The notes under the pieces were generated by a model. It saw nothing but the letters and a program-made list of their open reading frames with translations, did not search any database and was not told the origin of the DNA. 64,000 bases of DNA from assembly GCF_910593845.1 (NCBI RefSeq), contig NZ_CAJVAS010000005.1, positions 217,830 to 281,829 of the forward strand, read 5' to 3'. This stretch comes from Paenibacillus solanacearum. GTDB lineage: Bacteria > Bacillota > Bacilli > Paenibacillales > NBRC-103111. Positions 15,351 to 24,490 of this stretch are shown one piece after another (position 1 is the stretch's first letter; every line of letters begins with the position of its first letter). The position numbers were made by a program, and so were the translations under genes.

Positions 15351-16139
15351 CTAAAATCCTTGCTTCTTCAGCCAGTTCGCGCATAGATTCGGCCATGTGC
15401 GCGCTTCCGGATGCTCCTGGGCCAGTCCGAGGCCGTGCCGGCCGCTCTCATAAATATGGAGCTCGAACGGTACTTTATGCTTCCGCAGAGCAGAAGCGAA
15501 CAGCATCGCGTTCTCTACCGGAACGCCAGCGTCATCCGCCGTATGCCAGATGAATGTCGGCGGCGTAAGCTCCGTAACCCGATTCTCGCTGGACATCTGC
15601 TGGACTAGCGCCGGCTCGGCCGGGTCGCCGAGCAAGTTGTTGCGCGAGCCGCTATGCGTATGCGCGCCGAACGTGATGACAGGATAACAGAGCACAAGCG
15701 CGTCCGGGCGCGAGCTTTCCCGTTCAATCGGGTCGGCTGCCTCCGCATCCCCGCCGTCGAACTGCGTCCCTGCGGTGGAGGCCAGATGCCCTCCTGCGGA
15801 GAAACCGAGAATGCCGACCCGCTTCGGGTCTACGTTCCACGCGGCGGCGTTATGCCGGACGGTCCGGATGGCGCGCTGCGCATCCATCAGCGGGTTCGGA
15901 TGCCGGTAAGGGGCCACCCGGTAATGCAGCACGATGGCAGAGATGCCGAGCGTATTGAGCCATCTGGCAACCGGTTCGCCTTCGTGTTCGGCTCGGCGGC
16001 CATAGCCGCCTCCCGGGCAAACGACAACAGCGGAAGTCGGCTCGGCGGACTCCACCAGGAAAGGCACCAGCGTCGGCCGATCTTCCTGCTCCTCCCCAAG
16101 CGCATTCGGCGTTCCTTGCGGCCACAGCAATAAACTCAT
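15351..16139 (-). CDS. Alpha/beta hydrolase, acetyl-xylan-esterase/BD-FAE-like
   Basis: 262 aa from ATG 16139 (SD GGGGAGG, 8-nt spacing; longer ATG at 16178 lacks one). Visible: oxyanion-loop VVCPGGGYG, nucleophile elbow GFSAGGH (Ser about 119), acid in WHTADDAGVP about 200 and His in ESGRHGLG about 238. No signal peptide, so a cytoplasmic carbohydrate acetyl/feruloyl-type esterase. Monocistronic. Fits a polysaccharide-degrading organism but is not linked to a defined locus here. Confidence 0.87.
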   Translation of the reverse strand: MSLLLWPQGTPNALGEEQEDRPTLVPFLVESAEPTSAVVVCPGGGYGRRAEHEGEPVARWLNTLGISAIVLHYRVAPYRHPNPLMDAQRAIRTVRHNAAAWNVDPKRVGILGFSAGGHLASTAGTQFDGGDAEAADPIERESSRPDALVLCYPVITFGAHTHSGSRNNLLGDPAEPALVQQMSSENRVTELTPPTFIWHTADDAGVPVENAMLFASALRKHKVPFELHIYESGRHGLGLAQEHPEARTWPNLCANWLKKQGF

Positions 16140-16402
16140 CAATGAAACCTCCCCAATGGAAATGTATGCTAAAATCATACTACATTCGCCGACCGGTTTG
16201 TACTATGAAATCGCGCCGCGGCTTCGGAATTTCCCGGCGCTGCCCGTCCGTTGACATGCGGCGCTTGCGCACCCGTTCGTTCGTTTGCGCCAGCCATGCC
16301 GGTTTAAGCCCGTCGACGGATGCCGGGCCGAGGGCGGCTATGGTACAATGGAAAATAAAAGAAATCTAGAAGCACGACATTCTTTTTCAAGCGAGGGACC
16401 TT

Positions 16403-17773
16403 ATGGAAACGAAACGAAGCCGGGCGGAAGCGCTCGTTCAACAATATAAGCAGGAGCATTTACTGCGGTGTATATCCCGATTGCCGGAGGAGCGGGCGGA
16501 GCGGCTGATCGATCAAATTTTGCGAATCGATTTTACGCAGCTTCGCAGCGCGATGCGGACGCCGGCTCCGTCCATTAGCGGCCAAAGCCGCCTGGAACCG
16601 ATGGACGCAGCGGACTGGGACGATTTCGACGCGCGGCAGCGAGCGGATTTTGAAGCGAAGGGCTGGGATTTGCTGCGCAGCGGCAGCGTCGGCGCGATCG
16701 TCGTCGCCGGAGGACAAGGAAGCCGGCTCGGCCACGAAGGGCCGAAGGGCACGTTCGATATCGGACTGCCGTCCGGCAAGTCGCTGTTTCAGTTGCAGGC
16801 CGAGCGGCTGCTGAATTTGTCCCGGCGCGCGGGCCGGCCGATTCCGTGGTACATTATGACCAGCCCGGAAAATCACGCCGAAACGGTGCAATTTTTTAAA
16901 GCCGCGCACTATTTCGGCTATGCGGAGGATGATTGCTTCTTTTTCCCGCAGGGCGTAATGCCGGCTGTCGATATGGACGGGAGCATTTTACTCTCCGGCC
17001 CGGATGAAATCAGCCTCGCTCCGAGCGGCAACGGCGAATGCTTCGCCGCCCTCAAGCAGAGCGGTGCGCTGGAGGACATGAAGCGGCGCGGCGTGGCCTG
17101 GCTGTTCTACTATAACGTGGACAACGCCTTGATCCAGGCGGCCGATCCGCTGTTCGTCGGCGTAGCGGCGCACTTAGGTCATCCGATCGCCACGAAGGCG
17201 GTCGAGAAGGCATATCCGGAAGAGAAGGTCGGCATCCTCTGCCTGCGCGACGGAAGACCTTCGGTCGTGGAATATACCGATGTGCCGGAAGAAGTGATGC
17301 TGCAAAAGGACGGCAAGGACAAACTGTTGTTCGGCCTGGGCAACGTCTCGATTCACCTGTTCCGTCTCGATTACATCGAGCGGCATGCCGATGCGGCCAT
17401 CCCTTACCATAAGGCACATAAAATAATCAAATATATCGGCGAAAACGGCGAGCTGATCCGCCCCGAGACGCCGAACGCCTATAAGTTCGAGCGGTTCATC
17501 TTCGATTTCTTCCCGCTGGCGGACCGCATGACCGTGCTGAAGATGAAACGCGAGGAGCAGTTCGCTCCGGTGAAGAACAAGGACGGCGTCGACAGCCCGG
17601 CGTCGGCAAGACGGCTTGTCTTCGATCTGCACCGCAAGTGGCTGCTGGAGGCAGGCGTGCCGGCAAGCGCGATCCAGGGACGGGATATCGAAATTTCCCC
17701 GCTTCTGTCGTACGGAGGGGAAGGACTGGAGCAGCCGGATCTTCTTCGAAGTCTCGGCATTTCCAGCGAGTAG
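16403..17773 (+). CDS. UTP-dependent sugar-1-phosphate uridylyltransferase (UDPGP family, UDP-GlcNAc/Gal pyrophosphorylase type)
   Basis: 456 aa, the size of eukaryote-like UDPGP family enzymes rather than GalU. Nucleotide-binding signature GGQGSRLG at 103-110 with PKG at 114-116, then AVDMDGSILLS (ligand loop) and the conserved VEYTDVPEE and KKYAHKI-like HKIIKYIGENG, PNAYKFERFIFD blocks. Makes UDP-activated sugar (GlcNAc, glucose or galactose) from sugar-1-phosphate and UTP. Start ATG 16403 follows GAGGGACC. Single gene with its own terminator. The exact sugar cannot be told from sequence. Confidence 0.88.
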   Translation: METKRSRAEALVQQYKQEHLLRCISRLPEERAERLIDQILRIDFTQLRSAMRTPAPSISGQSRLEPMDAADWDDFDARQRADFEAKGWDLLRSGSVGAIVVAGGQGSRLGHEGPKGTFDIGLPSGKSLFQLQAERLLNLSRRAGRPIPWYIMTSPENHAETVQFFKAAHYFGYAEDDCFFFPQGVMPAVDMDGSILLSGPDEISLAPSGNGECFAALKQSGALEDMKRRGVAWLFYYNVDNALIQAADPLFVGVAAHLGHPIATKAVEKAYPEEKVGILCLRDGRPSVVEYTDVPEEVMLQKDGKDKLLFGLGNVSIHLFRLDYIERHADAAIPYHKAHKIIKYIGENGELIRPETPNAYKFERFIFDFFPLADRMTVLKMKREEQFAPVKNKDGVDSPASARRLVFDLHRKWLLEAGVPASAIQGRDIEISPLLSYGGEGLEQPDLLRSLGISSE

Positions 17774-17796
17774 CAGACGGTTCCTTAACGAATAAA

Positions 17797-17826
17797 GCCT
17801 TGATCCCGCGACATCGGGACCAAGGC
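17797..17826 (+). terminator. Terminator after the uridylyltransferase gene
   Basis: GCCTTGaTCCCG-N6-CGGGA-c-CAAGGC, 12-bp stem 24 nt after the stop, followed by a moderately T-rich tract (TTGCTTCATATTCATATTTT). May also serve the convergent gene at 17897. Confidence 0.65.
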
Positions 17827-17896
17827 TTGCTTCATATTCATATTTTACAACGTTATTGTACAAACTTCGGATTATTCGTTCCGGGCAGCGAGCCGC

Positions 17897-19498
17897 CTAG
17901 CTCTTCGCTTCGTCCCAGACGACTTCCCAGTTCCGGTTCAAAGTCGCTTCAATTGTGCCGCGTTCCATAATGTAGGACGCCAGCAGCTCCGCCATATCCG
18001 TCGGAATGTCCTTCACCACCGGCTTGCCTTGGAACATCAAGTAATTCCCGCCGCCGCCGGCGCGGTAATTGTTCATGACGACATCGTACTCCGCCTTCGG
18101 ATCGATCGGCTTCCCATCATACTCCAGCCGGGTCACCCGCTCGCCTTCGGGCCGCGAAATGTTCAGCCGGTATTCGATGCCTTCCCACATATCATAGTTG
18201 TAATGCTGCGGTTTCGGATCGCTAAAGTGCGGGCTTACCTCGATGTCCCCGCTCCCGTCGTACTGCTGGAAATACGAAGCGGTGCGCTCCAGCGCGGCCC
18301 GAATATCGGCGCCGGTAATGCGGATCACCTGCAGCGTGTTCGGGTAAATGTAGTTGGAGACGATATCGCGCATCGTAATATGTTCGGGAAATCCCGGCGA
18401 GACGTTGTCGAACAGCGCCGTATTGGAGATCGGCGCGCCGGATAAGTCCATCTGCACCTTATTGATGAATTCGATCAGCGGATGCTCCTTGAGCCTTACG
18501 CCCATCGGATCGGTGACTCGCATATCGCCCGCCAGCCGGCCGATCGGCTGATCGAGCCATACTTGCGCGAGCGCCTCATGAGGCTGGACCAGCGCCAGCA
18601 CCGCCGGATCGGGCTCTACGCCCTGCGGGGACAGCAGCTCGGACCGTTTGGACTGCACCTTCCATTTCCCATCTTCCTTGGTCAACTCCAGCGTCACTTT
18701 GCCGAGCCAGGCTCCGGTGCTTCCCGGCTGCACGATGACAACGCCGTTCACCGTCGTATCCGACAGCACCCGGTGCTGGTGGCCCGTCAGCAGAACATCG
18801 ATTCCCTCAACCTCCCGGCACAGCGCGTAGCCTTGATTCTCCCCCGTCAGCGGCTCTGTCGGCTCGCCCGTTTCCAGATGGCGCTCGAAGCCGCCGTGAT
18901 ACGAGACGATGACGACATCGGCGCCTTCTTCCTCGTGCAGCTTGCGCACCCATGTCTTCGCAGTGAGAAGCGCATCCTTGAACTGCAGCCCGCGAATATA
19001 ATCCGGCTTCTCCCAATGCGGAATATAATGAGTCGTCAGCCCGAGCACGGCCACCTTCAGATCGTCCGCGAACGTTCGAATGAAGTACGGCTTGCCGAAA
19101 TACGGATCCCCGGTCGCTTCGTCCACGATATTGGCGCAGAGCCACGGGAACCGCGACTCCTGCACAGCCTTGCCGAGCAGGTCCGGGCCGTAATTGAACT
19201 CATGATTGCCGATCACCGCGGCATCGTACCGCAGCTCGTTCAGGCACTCGATCATCGGGCTGGCGGCCTCGGCGTTCAGCTTCGCATGATGATAAGCAAG
19301 CGGCGTCCCCTGGATCAGATCTCCATTGTCGATGACGAGCAGCGGCGCTCCTTTGCGGCGCTCTTCGCGGATCAATGTGGCAATTTTGGCAAAGCCGTAC
19401 TCCGTCGGCTTATTATTTGCATACTGAATGGGTATCATATTTCCATGAATATCGCTTGTTTCCAGAATGGTGAGTGTGCATTCCCGGGCCATACGCAT
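17897..19498 (-). CDS. Bifunctional metallophosphatase/5'-nucleotidase family protein
   Basis: 533 aa. N-terminal calcineurin-like metallophosphatase: SDIHGN (Asp16, His18), IDNGD (58-60), GNHEFNYG (97-104), VSYHGG and LTGHQH; C-terminal 5'-nucleotidase domain with GGGGNYLMF substrate loop about 475. Members hydrolyse 2',3'-cyclic nucleotides and nucleoside 5'-monophosphates. Unlike UshA-type enzymes it has no signal peptide or sortase/wall motif, so it seems cytoplasmic (YunD-like). Start ATG 19498 with GGAG at 7 nt. Divergent from the orphan phosphonate/phosphate-binding lipoprotein at 19680, so both could belong to a phosphate-scavenging response (inference). Confidence 0.88.
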   Translation of the reverse strand: MRMARECTLTILETSDIHGNMIPIQYANNKPTEYGFAKIATLIREERRKGAPLLVIDNGDLIQGTPLAYHHAKLNAEAASPMIECLNELRYDAAVIGNHEFNYGPDLLGKAVQESRFPWLCANIVDEATGDPYFGKPYFIRTFADDLKVAVLGLTTHYIPHWEKPDYIRGLQFKDALLTAKTWVRKLHEEEGADVVIVSYHGGFERHLETGEPTEPLTGENQGYALCREVEGIDVLLTGHQHRVLSDTTVNGVVIVQPGSTGAWLGKVTLELTKEDGKWKVQSKRSELLSPQGVEPDPAVLALVQPHEALAQVWLDQPIGRLAGDMRVTDPMGVRLKEHPLIEFINKVQMDLSGAPISNTALFDNVSPGFPEHITMRDIVSNYIYPNTLQVIRITGADIRAALERTASYFQQYDGSGDIEVSPHFSDPKPQHYNYDMWEGIEYRLNISRPEGERVTRLEYDGKPIDPKAEYDVVMNNYRAGGGGNYLMFQGKPVVKDIPTDMAELLASYIMERGTIEATLNRNWEVVWDEAKS

Positions 19499-19679
19499 TG
19501 TTCAACTCCGTTACACGAATTTGACTACACTATACCAGACTTCACCCGACAGGCACAACGGAGACAGCAAATTGCAATTTCCGACGCAACTTAACGAATA
19601 TTTTACTGTCTCTTTCTTCAAATTGTGATATAGTAAGTAATGGATTTTTATCCGAGCCATTTAACAGGAGGTCAATTCC

Positions 19680-20648
19680 ATGTTCAAAAAGTTTGCAGCA
19701 ATCAGCTTGTCCCTCGTGCTGACTGCGGGATTTGCTGTAGGGTGCGGCAGTAAACCAGAGACAACCCCGGCCCCTGCACAGCCTGACAACAAAGCGGCGG
19801 CTCCTGCTGCCAAAGGCTACGTACCGAAAGAATTGACGGTACAATTCGTTCCATCGCAGCAAGCCGAAACGCTGGAAGCGAAGGCGAAGCCGCTGGAGAA
19901 ACTGCTCGGAGAAAAACTGGGCATCCCGGTGAAAGTTTCCGTATCCACGAACTACAACACCGTTATCGAAGCGATGGCTTCCAAAAAAGTCGATATCGGC
20001 TTCTTGCCGCCAAGCAACTACGTCATGGCGCATGACGATAAGAAGGCTGCCGATCTGCTGCTGCAAGCGCAACGTTTTGGCGTAGACGATAAAACCGGCC
20101 AACCGACGAAGGAATTGGTAGACTTTTACAAATCAATGATCGTGGTGAAAGCCGATTCTCCGATTAAAGATATTAAAGATTTGAAAGGGAAAAAGATTGC
20201 ATGGCAGGATGTTACCTCTTCCGCCGGCTATGTATACCCTGCAATTCTAATGAAGAAAAACGGCATCGACCCGGAGAAGGACGTAACGGGCATTACCGTG
20301 AAAGGCCATGACAAGGGCGTTCTTGCCGTACTGAACGGCGAAGTGGACGCAGCGGCCGTATTCCAGGATGCACGGATCAACGTGATCAAGGATTTCCCTG
20401 ACGTATTCCAGAAAGTTCGCGTGCTTGCCTTCAGCGACCCGATCCCGAACGACACGGTTTCCGTTCGTCCGGACATGGACCCAGCTTGGAAAGACAAGAT
20501 CGCGCAAGCGTTCATCGATCTCGGCAAAAACCCGGAGAGCCAAAAAATCATCTTCGACGTATACTCGCACCAAGGCTACGTGAAGTCCGACGACAAGAAG
20601 TTCGACATCGTCCGTCAAGCGGCCAAAGAAATCGGTCAAAAGAAATAA
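19680..20648 (+). CDS. phnD: Phosphate/phosphonate ABC transporter substrate-binding lipoprotein (PhnD family)
   Basis: 322 aa, AGGAGG SD, lipobox with Cys22 in AVGC. Family features: KELTVQFVPSQQAETLEAKAKP (short block QFVPSQQAE), LEKLLGEKLGIPV, SKKVDIGFLPPSNYV (the anion-binding region) and DLKGKKIAWQDVTSSAGYVYP (DVTSSAGY). Binds a phosphonate, phosphite or phosphate outside the membrane. It is a single gene with its own terminator; the matching phnC-phnE-phnE cluster without a phnD is at 45573-47934 on the other strand. Pairing of the two is inferred. Confidence 0.9.
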   Translation: MFKKFAAISLSLVLTAGFAVGCGSKPETTPAPAQPDNKAAAPAAKGYVPKELTVQFVPSQQAETLEAKAKPLEKLLGEKLGIPVKVSVSTNYNTVIEAMASKKVDIGFLPPSNYVMAHDDKKAADLLLQAQRFGVDDKTGQPTKELVDFYKSMIVVKADSPIKDIKDLKGKKIAWQDVTSSAGYVYPAILMKKNGIDPEKDVTGITVKGHDKGVLAVLNGEVDAAAVFQDARINVIKDFPDVFQKVRVLAFSDPIPNDTVSVRPDMDPAWKDKIAQAFIDLGKNPESQKIIFDVYSHQGYVKSDDKKFDIVRQAAKEIGQKK

Positions 20649-20664
20649 GGCGCTCTGCCATGCA

Positions 20665-20704
20665 AAAAGGAACAGTCCTCCGCGAGGAGCTGTTCCTTTT
20701 TTTT
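20665..20704. terminator. Strong terminator after phnD
   Basis: AAAAGGAACAGtCCTC-CGC-GAGGAgCTGTTCCTTTT then TTTT. The symmetric A- and T-runs make it bidirectional; it also closes the convergent padR gene (stop at 20706). Confidence 0.9.
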
Positions 20705-20705
20705 G

Positions 20706-21272
20706 CTACACCGTGAACTCGATCGGTACGCCCTTGTCGCCGAGCCGGCCTTCCCTCGCGTCGTCCCGCAGCCGCTTCAACCAGCGCAGCTCCGTCTTGG
20801 CGTGCTCATATCCGCCGACCATCATGTGCAGCGCCGATTTCGGCACGATGCCGATATGGTCCGTATACACATCGTGCAGCGCCTTCATCGCCTTCTCGCA
20901 CTTTCGGACGCGCGAGTCCAGCAGCTCCGCGAGCTTCTGCTGGTCGCCGTGATCGGCGAAGACGAGCGCCATATACAGCGGGTGCTTTACCGGCTCGTAT
21001 TCCGCAAAGACGCGCAGCAGCAGCCTGTCGAACTCTTGACGCCCTTTTTCCGTTATACGGTATATCGTTTTGTCCGGGCGTCCGGCATCCTTCACAATCT
21101 CGACGGTCTCGATGCACGCTTCCTCCGCCAGCCGATCGACAGCATAATAGAGCGACCCCATCTGCAGCTTCGTATAGCGGTGCATTTCGCGCTCTTTCAT
21201 CTTTTGCGTCATTTCATAAGGATGCGCGTCACCCTCGATTAACAGCCCAAGGATGGCCAATCTCATCGACAC
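20706..21272 (-). CDS. PadR family transcriptional regulator
   Basis: 188 aa. N-terminal PadR winged helix: MRLAILGLLIEGDAHPYEM, then LQMGSLYYAVDRL (recognition helix) and GRPDKTIYRITEKGRQEF (wing); C-terminal helices form the dimer domain. Starts GTG 21272 (AGGGGG about 9 nt upstream) or ATG 21266, only a few nt after the efflux gene stop, so both genes are one operon. It most likely represses the operon through the palindrome at 22854-22869 and is released by the efflux substrate (inference from family and layout). Confidence 0.88.
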   Translation of the reverse strand: MSMRLAILGLLIEGDAHPYEMTQKMKEREMHRYTKLQMGSLYYAVDRLAEEACIETVEIVKDAGRPDKTIYRITEKGRQEFDRLLLRVFAEYEPVKHPLYMALVFADHGDQQKLAELLDSRVRKCEKAMKALHDVYTDHIGIVPKSALHMMVGGYEHAKTELRWLKRLRDDAREGRLGDKGVPIEFTV

Positions 21273-21278
21273 CGCGCC

Positions 21279-22805
21279 TCACCCCCTGCTTGCTTCCGGC
21301 ACTGGCGGGCTTTCCGCCGGCTTGACCCGCTCGCTGCCCATCATGAATACGAAGACGGCCGCAAGCAATGCGGGAAGCAGCGCCCACATGAACGTTTGCG
21401 CGATCGACGACGACAGCGTATCCGTTATCTGGTTCAGCACGTCGGGCGGGATCAGCGCCCGCTTCTCCGACGACAGCATATCGCGCGGATCGCCGAGCTT
21501 GCCGCCAGGCAGACCGCCTCCGCCGGCGAACGCATCCGCTATGCCGGACGCAAAGGCGTTCCGCTGAATGATGCCGAAGATGGTAATGCCAAGCGTCATG
21601 CCGAGCGAGCGGAGGAACGAGTTGGCCGACGTCGCGGCACCGCGCTGCCGCATGTCGAAGTTATGAATCGACGCCATGCTGAGCACCGAGAACGAGAACC
21701 CGACGCCGAAGCCGGTCAAAATCATGTACAGCGTCAGCAGCATCCGCGATGTCTCCGGCGTAATCGTGCCCAGCAGCAGGATCCCGAGAACGAAGCAAAC
21801 GGCGGAAAAAATCATAATGTTGCGGAAGCTTGTTTTGGCTGTGAAAAAACCGCCCGTCTGGCTGCCGACCACGGAACCGAGCATCATCGGCATCAAGATC
21901 AGCCCCGAATTGGTCGCCGATCCGCCGAAGACGCCCTGCACATAGATCGGAATGTAAATCGCGGCGACGATGTAGCTTGCGCCGTACAGCAGCGCCACCG
22001 CATTGCTGGAGGCGAACAACCGCTGTTTGAACATGGCGAACGAAATAATCGGTTCGCTCGCCCGGGTCTCCGCCACGAGAAACGCCACGAACAGCACGGC
22101 AAACGCGGCGAACAAGCCGATGATGGCAAACGAGCCCCATGCATACTTCTGTCCGCCCAATTCCAGTGCGAACATCAGGCAGACGACGGAGGCTACGAGG
22201 GTGGCCGCGCCGAACCAGTCGATGCTTTGCTTCGTGTGCTTGAGCGACTCATGGTAGAAGGCGCCAATGAACGTAAGCGCAACGACGCCGATCGGAAGGT
22301 TAATGTAGAACACCCAGTTCCATCCGATATATTCGGTAATATACGCGCCGAGCAGCGGTCCGAATATGCTCGAGATGCCGAAGACAGCGCCGAACAGCCC
22401 GCCCATCTTTCCGCGTTTTTCCGGCGGGAAAATGTCGAACACGATCGTGAACGCAATGGGCATCAGCGCGCCGCCGCCGATCCCTTGGACCGCACGGTAA
22501 ATGCTGAGCTGAACGATGCTGTTCGCCGTGCCGCAAAGCGCCGAACCGACGAGAAACAGCACCATGCCAAAAATAAAAAATCGTTTGCGTCCGAACATGT
22601 CGGACAGCTTGCCGAAGATCGGCGTACCGGCCATCACGGCCACCATGTAGGCGGAGGTCACCCAGACGAACTGCTCCATGCCTCCCAGCTCGGCCACAAT
22701 CGTCCCCATTGCCGTTGCAACGATCGTATTGTCCATGGCCGCCATCAGGATGCCGAGCAGCAGCCCGGCAATGACAAACCCGGTCTTGCTTTGTTTCGTA
22801 TTCAT
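21279..22805 (-). CDS. MFS multidrug efflux transporter, DHA2 (EmrB/QacA) family
   Basis: 508 aa with 14 predicted membrane segments. Visible DHA2 marks: AAMDNTIVATAMGTI (motif D1), GKLSDMFGRKRFF (motif A, loop 2-3), YRAVQGIGGGALMPIAF (motif B) and IFGPLLGAYI with GWNWVFYINLPIG (motif C and following). Drug/proton antiport out of the cell. Start ATG 22805 follows AGAGGAG (7 nt). Co-transcribed with the PadR gene and driven by the promoter-operator at 22850-22878. Substrate not predictable. Confidence 0.9.
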   Translation of the reverse strand: MNTKQSKTGFVIAGLLLGILMAAMDNTIVATAMGTIVAELGGMEQFVWVTSAYMVAVMAGTPIFGKLSDMFGRKRFFIFGMVLFLVGSALCGTANSIVQLSIYRAVQGIGGGALMPIAFTIVFDIFPPEKRGKMGGLFGAVFGISSIFGPLLGAYITEYIGWNWVFYINLPIGVVALTFIGAFYHESLKHTKQSIDWFGAATLVASVVCLMFALELGGQKYAWGSFAIIGLFAAFAVLFVAFLVAETRASEPIISFAMFKQRLFASSNAVALLYGASYIVAAIYIPIYVQGVFGGSATNSGLILMPMMLGSVVGSQTGGFFTAKTSFRNIMIFSAVCFVLGILLLGTITPETSRMLLTLYMILTGFGVGFSFSVLSMASIHNFDMRQRGAATSANSFLRSLGMTLGITIFGIIQRNAFASGIADAFAGGGGLPGGKLGDPRDMLSSEKRALIPPDVLNQITDTLSSSIAQTFMWALLPALLAAVFVFMMGSERVKPAESPPVPEASRG

Positions 22806-22849
22806 GCCAGCGCTCCTCTTATCAATCCATATAGTCAATAATGGAAATT

Positions 22850-22878
22850 ATTATATTCAAATTTGAATAGATAATCAA
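22850..22878 (-). promoter_or_regulatory. Sigma-A promoter of the efflux-padR operon
   Basis: Minus strand -35 TTGATT (22873-22878), 17-bp spacer, -10 TATAAT (22850-22855), 45 nt upstream of the MFS start. Almost the whole spacer is taken up by the operator palindrome. Confidence 0.78.
22854..22869. promoter_or_regulatory. Operator palindrome TATTCAAATTTGAATA
   Basis: Perfect 16-bp palindrome between the -35 and -10 boxes, overlapping the -10. This is where a repressor blocks polymerase binding; the PadR protein encoded in the same operon is the natural candidate. PadR operators are often ATGT/ACAT-type, so the sequence is not a textbook match. Confidence 0.65.
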
Positions 22879-22894
22879 CGATTTATTTGTCATG

Positions 22895-22934
22895 AAAAAA
22901 CAGTGCGAAGCGAGTCTCCTGACTCCGCACTGTT
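22895..22934 (-). terminator. Terminator of the threonine synthase gene
   Basis: Minus strand CAGTGCGgAGTC...GACTCgcttCGCACTG followed by TTTTTT (plus A-run 22895-22900). Also a boundary between thrC and the divergent efflux promoter. Confidence 0.8.
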
Positions 22935-23082
22935 TCCTTCACAGCATCCTTCTGCTGCTGTTCGGGCATCACCGCGCTTCCCTTCCCGCGGCTGCCATTC
23001 ATTCCAACGCGCGCGAAGCGGTATGCGTACGTTGGACGGAGGGACGTGCCCCCCATGACATCCGCTTCGGCTGCAGCGGCGC

Positions 23083-24339
23083 TTAAAGGCGACGATCGAC
23101 CGACGCCCTATCCAGCATCCGCTCCCGCATGCGAAGCTCCAGCGCCTCCGGCGTTCTCCCCGCATAGCCCGCCAAAGCCTCGGCATCTTTCAGCAGATGC
23201 CCGGTCAAGATGCACACCGCCGTCTCGTCCTTGTCGATGATCCGCTCCGCCGCCAGCCGCTTCAAGCCGGCCACCGTTGCGGCTGACGCCGGTTCGCAGC
23301 CGATGCCCGAGCGGTCGATGACCTGCTTGGCCGCGAAGATTTGCTCGTCTGTGACGGTTACCGTCACGCCGTTCGTGTGCTCCAGCGTCCGCAGCGCCTT
23401 CTTCCAGCTCGGCGGGCTTCCGATGTTGAGCGCGCTGGCCCGCGTGGACAGGCGCGGCTCCGGTGTCAGCGTCCGCTCACCGGCCTCCACCATGCGATGG
23501 AACGGGCTCGCGCCTTCCGCCTGCACGATCGCTACTCGCGGCACGGTCTCGATCAGGCCGATCGCTTGCAGCTCCTGCAGCCCTTTGCCGAGTGCCGCAG
23601 CGTTGCTGAGCGCACCGCCCGGGACGACGATCCAATCCGGCATCGACCATTCGAGCTGCTGGGCGATTTCAAATACGATGCTCTTCTGCCCTTCGATGCG
23701 CAGTGGATTGACGGAGTTGCAGACATACAGTCCGAATTCATCCGCATGCGCCTCCAGAAAACGCAGGCCGTCGTCGTACGTTCCGGGGAAGCGGACGAGC
23801 TTGCCGCCGTAAGCCAGCGTCTGCAGCACTTTGCCGTCCGCCACGCCCTCCTCGGGAACGAACACGTACGACGTCTTGCCGCACCAGGCCGCATACATCG
23901 CCAGCGACGAGGACGTATTGCCGGTGGAGGAGCAGGCAAACCGGTTCATTCCGAGCGCGTGTCCGTGCGAGACGGCGACGGTCATTCCGTTATCCTTGAA
24001 CGAGCCGCTCGGGTTCTCGCTCTGCGCCTTCAGCAGCACGCGGCGCACCCCGGCAAACCGGGCGGTCGCCGCCGCATCATACAATCCTGTATTTCCTTCG
24101 TATCGGGTTACAATCGCTTCGTCCGGCAGCTCGGGATGAATCAATTCCTTGTAGCGCCAGACGCCGCTCGCGTAAGGCGTCATCCGCTCCGCAAGCCTCG
24201 CATGGAATAGACGCTTCAGCCGGTCGGCGTCAAGCCGCTTCCACTGCTGCTCAATTTGCAGCAAGCCGCCGCAGGCGCAGCGGATGCGCGGTTGATGTAA
24301 CTCCCATAACCGGTCGCAATCGATGCATGTCAACTGCAT
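23083..24339 (-). CDS. thrC: Threonine synthase (PLP-dependent, fold type II)
   Basis: 418 aa. N-terminal zinc-ribbon-like CxxC...CxC (CIDCDRLW, RCACGGLL) as in many threonine synthases and related paralogues. PLP lysine in ENPSGSFKDNGM about 116, phosphate loop SSTGNTSSSLAMYA about 138, and GALSNAAALGKG. Converts O-phosphohomoserine to threonine. No hom or thrB nearby. Divergent from a LysR regulator, which suggests specialised rather than housekeeping use; a threonine-synthase-like paralogue (e.g. in cysteate or D-amino-acid metabolism) cannot be excluded. Confidence 0.85.
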   Translation of the reverse strand: MQLTCIDCDRLWELHQPRIRCACGGLLQIEQQWKRLDADRLKRLFHARLAERMTPYASGVWRYKELIHPELPDEAIVTRYEGNTGLYDAAATARFAGVRRVLLKAQSENPSGSFKDNGMTVAVSHGHALGMNRFACSSTGNTSSSLAMYAAWCGKTSYVFVPEEGVADGKVLQTLAYGGKLVRFPGTYDDGLRFLEAHADEFGLYVCNSVNPLRIEGQKSIVFEIAQQLEWSMPDWIVVPGGALSNAAALGKGLQELQAIGLIETVPRVAIVQAEGASPFHRMVEAGERTLTPEPRLSTRASALNIGSPPSWKKALRTLEHTNGVTVTVTDEQIFAAKQVIDRSGIGCEPASAATVAGLKRLAAERIIDKDETAVCILTGHLLKDAEALAGYAGRTPEALELRMRERMLDRASVDRRL

Positions 24340-24440
24340 ATTTCGAACCTCCTTAAAGTGTCATTGCGTTGTTTTGCTCCTGCTTATGAACTACAATAAA
24401 GGAAATCGTTTCATAAATAAAATATAAGTTATTTTGTAAT

Positions 24441-24459
24441 TCATAAATTAAAATTATGA
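24441..24459. promoter_or_regulatory. Inverted repeat TCATAA-N7-TTATGA, candidate LysR site
   Basis: Interrupted dyad in the 151-bp AT-rich gap between thrC and the divergent lysR gene, matching the T-N11-A architecture of LysR-type sites. A second TCATAA lies at 24411-24416. Position next to the lysR start fits autoregulation. Confidence 0.5.
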
Positions 24460-24490
24460 TTTATCCCAAGACAGGAAGGAGGCATCCGCT

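Noticed and set aside
21396..22841. 481-codon plus-strand frame
   Set aside because: Antisense of the DHA2 efflux gene; made of Arg/Asp/His-rich shadow sequence.
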